From Ichthyophonus hoferi (taxonomy: Eukaryota; Opisthokonta; Ichthyosporea; Ichthyophonida; Ichthyophonidae): 44,173 nucleotides of DNA. The notes below the pieces were generated by a model. It saw only the letters and a program-made list of their open reading frames with translations, did no database searches and was not told the origin of the DNA. Positions within the stretch are counted from its first letter, which is position 1. Every line of letters begins with the position of its first letter. Made by a program: the position numbers and the translations under genes. The stretch spans positions 76,891-121,063 of the forward strand of contig NAOQ01000062.1 of the NCBI GenBank assembly GCA_002751075.1. Direction: 5' to 3'. Below are positions 36,890 through 44,173 of this stretch, piece by piece.

Positions 36890-37800
36890 TAGAACCAACC
36901 ATAGCCTTTGGTGTGCATTTTTTATAGTACTTTGGTAAGGAGGGGGCGAAAAAAAAAAAAAATTTTTCTAGGTATTTATTATCATAATTATGAAAACATA
37001 AGCTCAGTAAAACTCAGTTAACTAAGCATGGGGTGTACAAATTCAAATAATCAGATGTAAAGGAACATGTTCTATTGAGGCTTTAAGTGTACCATTTCAG
37101 TAGCAGGTTATGGGAATGATGTTGAATATAGATAGCTACATATACAAGATAGGTCAAAATAGTTGGTCATAATTAACCAATAGTAAGTCATTAATTAGTC
37201 TATATTTAGTCTATATACCATATGTTTTATATTATGGGTACAGAAATATCTATCTACAACAGGACCGGTAGGTACAATTCCACAGCAAGGCATTAAGAAT
37301 CTTTTTCCATGGTTTTGATTCTCAGCTTGCAATCGTCTGCTGCCGTCCGGAATATGAGGTAAGAACTATAGCATAGTGAAATAATAACTACCACAAACTG
37401 TGAGAAGAACTACAATACAGTAAAATAGTAACTATAACACAGTGAGATAATAACTACAACACAAGGAGATAATAACTAATAACTACTACACATGCAGAGC
37501 TCGAGAGATGGGACGATCAGCACTGCTATAAAGTGAAAATGCCTTTCTATAACTGCAATATAATTATTGAACTACTCCCCATCTGCAATCATGACTATTA
37601 GTCTGGAGAAATTCATAGAAAAGTCGGGCTCAACAGAGAAAAGTAACGTGAGAAAAACATAAGTTGCATCCTTTCCATTACAACTACAGGTTTGCTCTAG
37701 TGAGAGGCATATCCGATTACACCTAAGGCATCTCTTAAGATAGTCTAGTGACGTCACTATATATTAATGCACCAAGATTTACAAGAGACTTACAAACCCT
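36890..37800. other. Unresolved exon-like stretch, open on both strands
   Basis: Two patches of raised complexity (37261-37371 and 37570-37760) lie between the aminotransferase and Kv7-like genes. On the minus strand, 37757-37578 is open with a Cys pattern C-x2-C-x9-C-x-C (CLRCNRICLSLEQTCSC) followed by a hydrophobic stretch. It can join in phase, at a weak NAGNAG acceptor, to an open frame from 37337 that stops at 37195. On the plus strand, a segment from 37303 to 37371 has a good acceptor (TTCCACAG) and donor (GAG then GTAAGA) and can join in phase to 37602 onwards, ending at TAA. Both cannot be right. No protein family is recognised with confidence. Confidence 0.3.
37360..37492. repeat. 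Degenerate minisatellite, about 25-30 bp unit
   Basis: Four to five diverged copies of a unit like ATAACTACAACACAGTGAG follow each other, with runs of GAAATAATAACTAC and AGATAATAACTA. It begins at the right edge of one of the exon-like patches. Confidence 0.7.
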
Positions 37801-37946
37801 CTGCATATTTATCAATACACCGTATACTAGTATACCATATATATACCGGATCTTAATCTAGTGTAGTACAACGTACCATATGCAAATGAAAACCCAAGAC
37901 AATATTTACCGTGCTGGTAGATGGGTAGATTAAATTTTAATACATG

Positions 37947-40900
37947 CTAAAGGAGTGGGGTGGGGGAGGTGTGTCCATCAGAAGGAACAACAGGTAGCTG
38001 TAGCCGGGCCATCATGTCCTCTAGAAGCGTTTCTATTCTTTTCTGCCTCTCCTCAACGGCTTCAAAGCGTGCCGACAGTATATTAAGTATGGGATCATCC
38101 TCTACTGATGCTGGGTAGAAGAAGGTCAGAATGACTTCGTGGATTTTATGCTTTATCTCTACTAATCACCTTCTCTATCTTCCTATTTTAATATATATAT
38201 TCTTGAAAGAGAGTTCCTTATTCACTCTCTCTCTACATGTATATTAGTTAGTTTTGGCACAATATACATTATAGGTTCATACTGAGGCAGATATCATATA
38301 TCATGTATGTTTACAAGATTAGAAAGATGGTAAGGGGTTTGTAGGTAAAAGGCTGGATGAACCTGGGATCTTAATAATGTATTTACCTATAACTGTGTAT
38401 AATACGTAGTATCCAGTTTATGTACTAAGGCAGTTATGGGGAAGGATGGGTGGGTGACACTAAAAAAAAATACGAGTGTTAAGCTCAATTTACTTAGGAT
38501 GGTGAGAGTGAGCCAAATGAAATGCACGTAATACAGCCTTGGTTAGGAGTAACCATATGCGTCATACATGGGATGATTAGATATATATTGTGAGGTAACA
38601 TACATACATACATTTTTATATACACAATACACATAAGTACATCTAAAGGATTATACTATGGAGTTATCACAGCATATAAAAATATTGGAGGATAACAAGG
38701 TAGACAGGAAAGGGAGGAGTATAGGATAACATTAATATGGTGAGAAAAAATAAACATAATATACGAGGTACTATACAGCATGGTATGGGTACGTGCAAAG
38801 AGAAACTAACCTCTGGCCGGAAAAGGTGCAAATTGATCTCCAGAAGATTCTGACACCTGAACACCCACTATTAGGTCTCTATCTAATATCTCACCTCTTA
38901 TTTGCTATATCGTATAAAAATATAGCATGGGATACATACGGACACTGAAAAATCAGAAAAAAAAGAGAAGAAATAAAGCAAGAAAGAAAGGGATTGCAAC
39001 CTTTAACTGGCTCCTAAAGAGAAACCAGTAAATTATTTAGGGTTTTCACCTTTTAAAACAGTTATTTTCACTATTTTTTGAATAACATTAATTTTTAATG
39101 TAGATCTAAGCCAATGAGAATGACGTAATTCATAAAAAACATAAGAAAACCTAAGCTATCTCATCATACTTGCAAGAATAAAAAGAATCTATCTATATCT
39201 CACCTCTCACCTACCATACAGTTTAGAAACATAGCAGGGAATATAGACATAGAAAGATAGGAAAGAAAGAGATTGCAACCTTGTACTGGTTTATACTGAC
39301 ACCTGAAGACAAGCTAGTAAATCTATCTCTCACCTCTATAACCTCTCACTTACCGGTTATATGATAGGGTGTGGAAACATAGCATAACATAACAAGGAAT
39401 ATAGATTCAGAAAGATAAAAAAGAAGAATGGTAATAATACAACAAAGAAAGTGTCATATGGATTAGTCCAGTATGCAATAAGATTAAATGTGGTATGCAT
39501 TACCATATTAGGTATATATTACTATATTAGGTATATAATTTTCACATTATGCATGGATTATTCTAGTACGTGGTAAAATTAATGTGGCATTTCGTAATCA
39601 GTTGTGGGTAAACATCATCCTTATGTGCAACCCTATTGGTTAACCTTGAGCTCAATAAACAGTATACATAATCCTGAACCAACCTGTAATTGGCTGGGTT
39701 TTTAGCACATAAACTGTTGTTCAATTAATCTAAGTAGTTTAATTTAAGTATTGGCTAAGTCTACACGATTGAGACTTGGATGCAATTAATAAAGCTAAGT
39801 AGGAAATTAGGCGTGATAGAAAGAGATAGTGACCTTCAAACAACTCCGTATTGTAGGGAAGCGGGCATCACGACTCTCCACCTGTTGTTTCATATGTTCC
39901 AGAGTAGCTTTCACAGATCGCAGTTCCGAGAATATATCTTCAGTGCATGGCATAATCATGGATCTACGTTCGTAAAATTGTTGGCCTGCCAAGTCACCTC
40001 TGCATAATACGGTTAGGTTACAATGTGACATTCAGCCAATGGTGGGCACCTACCATCAAAATATCGAGAGAATGTAATAGTATAGTAAAGCAAAGTAGAG
40101 TAAAGTATAAGTATAGTATAGTATAGTAAGGTGTAATAGTCTTAAAATGATTAGATATTTTAGAAAATAGAATGGCAGCAGAATGTGGAGTTGCAACAGT
40201 TACCCACACAATCTTCAGAATTAGTAACATCATGTAGATCTCGTGGTCGCCAAACCGTACAAATAATAAACTTTTTCGTTTCTGATCCTGAAACTTTAAT
40301 ATCATGTGTCAATCATAATATCATTGGTCAATATGTAAAAATAAATGAACACACTATAGGAATAGTCTCATACACTGAACCATAATATAATATAATGCAA
40401 TATAATTTAATGTAATAAAACATACCATACCATACCATAAAATAAAATGAAATACACTATATCCTAATAAAGTACATACTAGTGAATATACGTATAATGT
40501 AGTTTGTGATAATAAAAAGATAGGGCCAAAAACAAACAAAGCAGCTCTACATTTATTTGCGTGCAGTGCAGTCCACTAATATTCCAGGTTCAAAAATATA
40601 AAACGATAAAGTCATACATACATATCCAATGAATTTTCTTCTTCGCACTGTATCAAAGCCAAATATACTTACCAAATGCAAATTATTGCTAGCGGGATAG
40701 TGAAAAGTCATAATGTTTGATTGGTCTAAATTACAGTTACTTTACCAGGTTTACATATGTATCTTTTAACCTATACTATAAATTTCCTCAGTCTAGTATA
40801 GTATTAATTGCTAAAACAAAAGTATTAACTTAAGTTAGGTCCTTATTTATATAGCTATACACATTAAATATTATTAGAAATTATTATTACATATGTAGAT

Positions 40901-43077
40901 CTATTGGTGTTAAACGGCAGTCGAAGAGGATCGATCAACGATCAAAATTGAATTAACCAATGCCAGAGGTCCTGTGACTATATAATATGCCATTTCAGAT
41001 CATATGTTTTGGGGTCCAGATAACCATTGCTATCTCTGTAAACTGTAAACACATCACGCTGTTGCATATACTATATACCTATGACTATGACATACCTGAT
41101 CAACAGGGGGGTGTAAGTTACCAGACATCATTTGCGGTTCTTTATTTCTAACAGCCTAATGGCACGTATCAGCGAATATGCGGTTATATAGTTATCGGCA
41201 TATTTCTTCTCATATAACCATATAGTATAGTATAATAAAATTTTAAATATGAAACAAAAATAATGTGATCTAATATAATATACTAAAATGCCATCCAAAT
41301 ACCAAATAACAACTATCATACTATCATACGTACATATTACCTTATTCATACACATAAAATATATAGATAGAAGTAAATAAACATAAGTAGACAAATACTT
41401 AAGAATAAACACATTAACAAGCCGGAAAATGGAGTCCATAACAACTAGAAGAAGAAGCTCCGCCATAGGCGTTATAGAAGGGTCACGTAACTATATAAAC
41501 ATAAAAAAATTCGATAAAACAATGCAAGAAGCACAAGCTATATCTACCTTTGTATTAATATTATGGAAGGCAAAACGCTGGGCCATTAGATTCAGGGTGG
41601 CTGGTGATCTGCAACGCACAGCCTTGAAGCGCCACCAGGCCTAAGTGAATATGTGTATGTGTATATATGTATGTATATGTATGTATATGTGTATGTGTAT
41701 ATGTATGTATATGTATGTATATGTGTATGTGTATATGTATGTATATGTATGTAGTGGAGGCAAGCATAATACAACATATTAAGTACTGAGATTCACTCAA
41801 TCAGACACCTTCTTTATATATTCAATCAGCTATATATTTTATATTATTTTAAGTTAACAGAATCATACCTATCACATACTATCGCTCACGAATGGATTAC
41901 AAGGAGGATTCAGTTCAGGAAGCAAGAACAACACTACATATTATATTATTATTACTATGACCAGTCATAAAACAGAAAGCATAACAAATGTTGCAAACCA
42001 GGCAAGGTAGAGGTTATTTAGATAGCTAGCTGCCAGGAAGCCGCAGGGAATCATATTATTAATAAAGGTTTTTTTATTACTATAGGTTATATAGGTTATA
42101 GGAGAAATAACAATACATATATTATGGACGGGCATTGTTTCATGCATTATCTATCACGCGGTTGGCAAGGGATGGTTCAAGGAAAGCATAGGAGAGGATA
42201 GGATAGTATAGTATGGTATAGTATAGTATGGTATAGTATAGTATGGTATAGCATAGTGGTATTGTATGTCTATGTATATGGTGGGAATTAAACAGAAATA
42301 AATGCATATATATATATGCTATTACCATACATTTATATCACAGTCTAATGGTGTCCTCTAGCAATAAGTCGTTTTACTGAGCACAGTGTACTAACATAAA
42401 CGCATTCATTTTTACGTTTAAACCCATTCTTCCTAGGGCATAGTTGTTATTATTACTAATATCATGGCTGTGCATATCTATCAGGTGCTTCATATATAGG
42501 TATATATATATATTTATTCACAGAGATTTATTATACTATCATTCTATTATTATACTATTATATTACTATCTTATTCTACTACTATCCTGTTATACTGGTA
42601 TACTATTATACTATTATAATACTATCCTATTATATTACTATACTATTCTACTACAATCTTATTATACTACTATCCTATTATCCTATTATACTACAACCGG
42701 ATTATACTATAATCCTAAGCTATAAAACAGAAAATGCAGAGATGATCAACATACATTTCCTTTATTTAAAACAGTCTTAACAACACAGCAGCGATTCAAG
42801 GCTTATTAAGAATACAAAATGATCAAATACATAGTCCAGATACAGTAGTAGGTAATACACACACACCTGTACGTAATTGGATGCGGATACTCTCAATCGA
42901 GCTGCCCTGTCACTGGCGGCATGAAAATTATCCACTAGAGACAAAGATTTGTTAATCGTTTGGTTATACTTGCATCACTCACCCGATTACATTTCGAGGT
43001 TATTTTTTAACTTTTTTTATACATTAGATCTAAAAGGTTGTATAAGTAGATACAATTACATATTAGGTGTAAGTATA

Positions 43078-43109
<32 letters not shown>

Positions 43110-43724
43110 CATGATAGTACAGTAATATAACAGTGCGATAGTATAATAGAATCATAATATTATTATAATAAAATAGCATGCTATTATTGGTGTACTATGA
43201 TATTATAAACATCAACTACTTTATATATACGGGCTATGTTCACATTGACATTGTTGTAAGTTAATTTGACTATGAAGGAACGAATAAAAAGACCTAAATA
43301 TAAATTAAAAGGATAACTATAAAATAAATATATTGATACTTATAAGTATGCATAAAAAAATATAAATATGAGTAGATCTAAAAATAACACTATGAACGTC
43401 TACATAATTATAAAAGTAGAAATGCCAAAGATAAATAAGTACAACTAAAACTACAAATACAAACATAAATACAAATAGTAGTATCAAAATGCAAATGAAA
43501 AAAATACACACATTTACAAATAGATATACAAATGCATATACAAATGCATATACAAAGCGAAATACAAATACAAATGCAGATGCAAGTACATACAAATACA
43601 TACAAATACATATAACAGTGTACTTACTCTTGAGTGCAAATGCAGTAGAGATAATACCGGTAGGTAGAGTAAAAAAGGGAATGACGAACCAGGCCATCAC
43701 ACAAGCTAATGCCTTACCCCATGC
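37947..43724 (-). CDS. KCNQ: Kv7/KCNQ-like voltage-gated potassium channel, C-terminal part
   Basis: Minus-strand exons: 43724-43628 (S6), 42934-42867, 41640-41548, 41444-41419 (weak), 41147-41096, 40287-40204, 39997-39882, 38856-38811 and 38110-37947 (stop). The S6 exon reads WGKALACVMAWFVIPFF then LPTGIISTAFALK, close to the Kv7 signature FFALPAGILGSGFALK. Exons 2-3 give SASNYVQAWWRFKAVR, which lies where Kv7 helix A (calmodulin-binding, LIQTAWR) is expected. Exon 6 has KKF, then RPRDLHDV, like helix B (KKF..RKPYDVRDV). The last exon has a heptad-like tail, ILSARFEAVEERQKRIETLL, matching the Kv7 assembly coiled coil. Phases agree except where small exons remain unfound (41095-40288). The voltage sensor and selectivity filter lie beyond the right edge. 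Other Kv classes are possible but lack this tail arrangement. The family would form a membrane tetramer carrying a slow K+ current. Confidence 0.75.
38876..39430. repeat. Three diverged tandem copies in a Kv7-like intron
   Basis: Blocks such as ATATCTCACCTCT, then TAGAAACATAGCA with GGAATATAGAC, then GAAAGA, GATTGCAACCTT and ACTGG recur near 38880, 39190 and 39325. Part of the unit, CTGACACCTGA, also spans the acceptor of the exon at 38811-38856, and a second copy of it lies at about 39297-39307. Confidence 0.8.
40076..40139. repeat. TATAG pentanucleotide array
   Basis: AGTATAGTATAGTATAG core with AGTAAAG and AGAGTAAAG variants. It lies in the Kv7-like intron between the helix B-like and coiled-coil exons. 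Confidence 0.8.
40380..40450. repeat. TAATA/CATAC pentanucleotide array
   Basis: ATAATATAATATAATGCAAT followed by ATACCATACCATACC, the same two-part structure as the array at 577-775. It lies in the Kv7-like gene. Confidence 0.8.
41649..41753. repeat. (TATG/TGTA)n microsatellite with higher-order units
   Basis: TATGTATG repeats with regularly placed TGTGTATGTG variants form about three copies of a unit of about 36 bases. On the coding (minus) strand it lies directly before the acceptor of the Kv7-like exon 41640-41548, so it supplies the pyrimidine/purine context of that splice site. Confidence 0.9.
42187..42257. repeat. TATAG/TATGG pentanucleotide array
   Basis: Regular alternation of GTATA and GTATG units (TAGTATGGTATAGTATAG) after GGATA units, in a Kv7-like intron. 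Confidence 0.9.
42528..42716. repeat. CTATTATA-type low-complexity array
   Basis: Imperfect repeats of ACTATTATACTATTAT with CTATCC variants cover about 190 bases. Any open frame across it (42444-42725 is open) is a product of the repeat. Confidence 0.9.
43073..43110. repeat. (TA)n microsatellite
   Basis: Nearly pure TA repeat in the first visible Kv7-like intron. Confidence 0.95.
43500..43617. repeat. ACAAAT/GCATAT minisatellite
   Basis: Repeats of ACAAATGCATAT, ACAAATAC and ATACAAATACAT units end about ten bases from the donor of the Kv7-like S6 exon. On the coding strand they begin the intron. Confidence 0.85.
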
Positions 43725-44130
43725 CTTTCACCGCCACCACCCAAGGAGATATATGTTATTATTACTATATCTAGCTTGTTTATATTATATTAATAGACAA
43801 ATAGTTATAAATAACTATATATATTTTGCGCGTTAAATTTTTATAGTTTACAAAGCATATATTCTTATATTCAATCCAATGCAAAGCCCATTAAAAATAT
43901 TTTAAGAGTATTTTACAACATGCTATTGATGTAATTTTTATACGTCTTATAACAGCAAATCAGTCCACTCTGTTATACCAGTAAATTCACCATTTAAACA
44001 ATATCAATGGTAATAGACAAGAAATATGTGACGTGATTGTATAAGACAATTATATATTAGGCTGTCATTGGCCCAGTTGTCTAATAGAAAGTTCAAAGAA
44101 ATAGGTATGGAGTGTATAGGTATAAATGTA
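43725..44130. other. Kv7-like intron upstream of the S6 exon, AT-rich
   Basis: No pore signature (TxGYGD-like) or other coding block is visible on the minus strand between the S6 exon and the right edge, so the pore and voltage-sensor exons lie outside the window. The acceptor before the S6 exon (AG at 43725-43726) has a weak pyrimidine tract; a second AG 12 bases inside the exon is also in phase. Confidence 0.5.
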
Positions 44131-44173
44131 GATAGAGATAGAGATAGAGATAGAGATAGAGATAGAGATAGAG
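44131..44173. repeat. (GATAGA)n microsatellite at window edge
   Basis: Pure six-base units run to the last base of the window and probably continue. Confidence 0.95.

Noticed and set aside
37760-37800. A 37-base intron joining an upstream ATG to the minus-strand Cys-rich frame
   Set aside because: The phases match and the donor is good, but it is far shorter than any other intron here (next shortest about 110 bases).
40545-40585. A candidate Kv7-like exon beginning TGGACTGCACTG on the minus strand
   Set aside because: Joining it to the helix B-like exon with its only good donor makes a stop codon.
42444-42725. A 93-codon open frame rich in Leu, Tyr and Ile
   Set aside because: It is a translation of the CTATTATA repeat.
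43317-43700. A 127-codon open frame with a membrane-like Phe/Ile/Val-rich centre
   Set aside because: Only the end nearest 43700 overlaps the Kv7-like S6 exon; the remainder is repeat in the intron.

Overview
The window is AT-rich nuclear DNA from a eukaryote. Its conserved genes are split by many GT-AG introns of about 100 to 1,300 bp. Exons are clearly richer in G+C than the surrounding noncoding DNA, which is full of TA, ATT and pentanucleotide arrays and short tandem duplications. The protein types (GMP synthase of the long animal-like form, an OTUD6-type deubiquitinase, a Kv7/KCNQ-like potassium channel) point to an animal, or at least a holozoan. The base composition and intron pattern would suit an early-branching animal such as a sponge, ctenophore or placozoan, but the species cannot be settled from this sequence.

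Layout from left to right: the 3' part of an OTUD6-like deubiquitinase gene on the minus strand (400-2506, catalytic exons beyond the left edge); a complete 16-exon GMP synthase gene on the plus strand (4241-11660); a 3.5 kb convergent gap; a complete ribosomal protein L32 gene on the minus strand (15129-15989); a 2 kb divergent spacer; a complete 12-exon deoxyhypusine synthase gene on the plus strand (18015-21767); a 7.4 kb stretch with no recognisable gene; an alanine-glyoxylate/serine-pyruvate aminotransferase gene on the minus strand (29185-36077, last few codons unresolved); a short unresolved exon-like stretch (36890-37800); and the pore-S6 and cytoplasmic part of a Kv7/KCNQ-like channel on the minus strand (37947-43724, N-terminal exons beyond the right edge).

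Most of these genes are housekeeping genes: purine synthesis (GMPS), translation (RPL32, and DHPS which makes the hypusine of eIF5A), glyoxylate/amino acid metabolism (AGXT-like) and ubiquitin editing (OTUD6-like). They are not an operon and share no obvious pathway, although L32 and DHPS both serve translation. All exon models were read by hand from conserved protein similarity, splice signals and phase agreement. The L32, DHPS and GMPS models close in frame from start to stop.

Points most worth a second look: a Kv7-like channel whose exons are bordered by microsatellites and an intronic triplication that copies a splice-acceptor region; an aminotransferase whose motifs look bacterial; a Gly-to-Cys change in the GMP synthase glutaminase nucleophile elbow; a possible cassette exon in GMPS; an in-frame alternative acceptor in DHPS; and an exon-like stretch between AGXT and Kv7 that is open on both strands. 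No transposon with recognisable coding capacity, no CRISPR array and no virus-derived element was seen.
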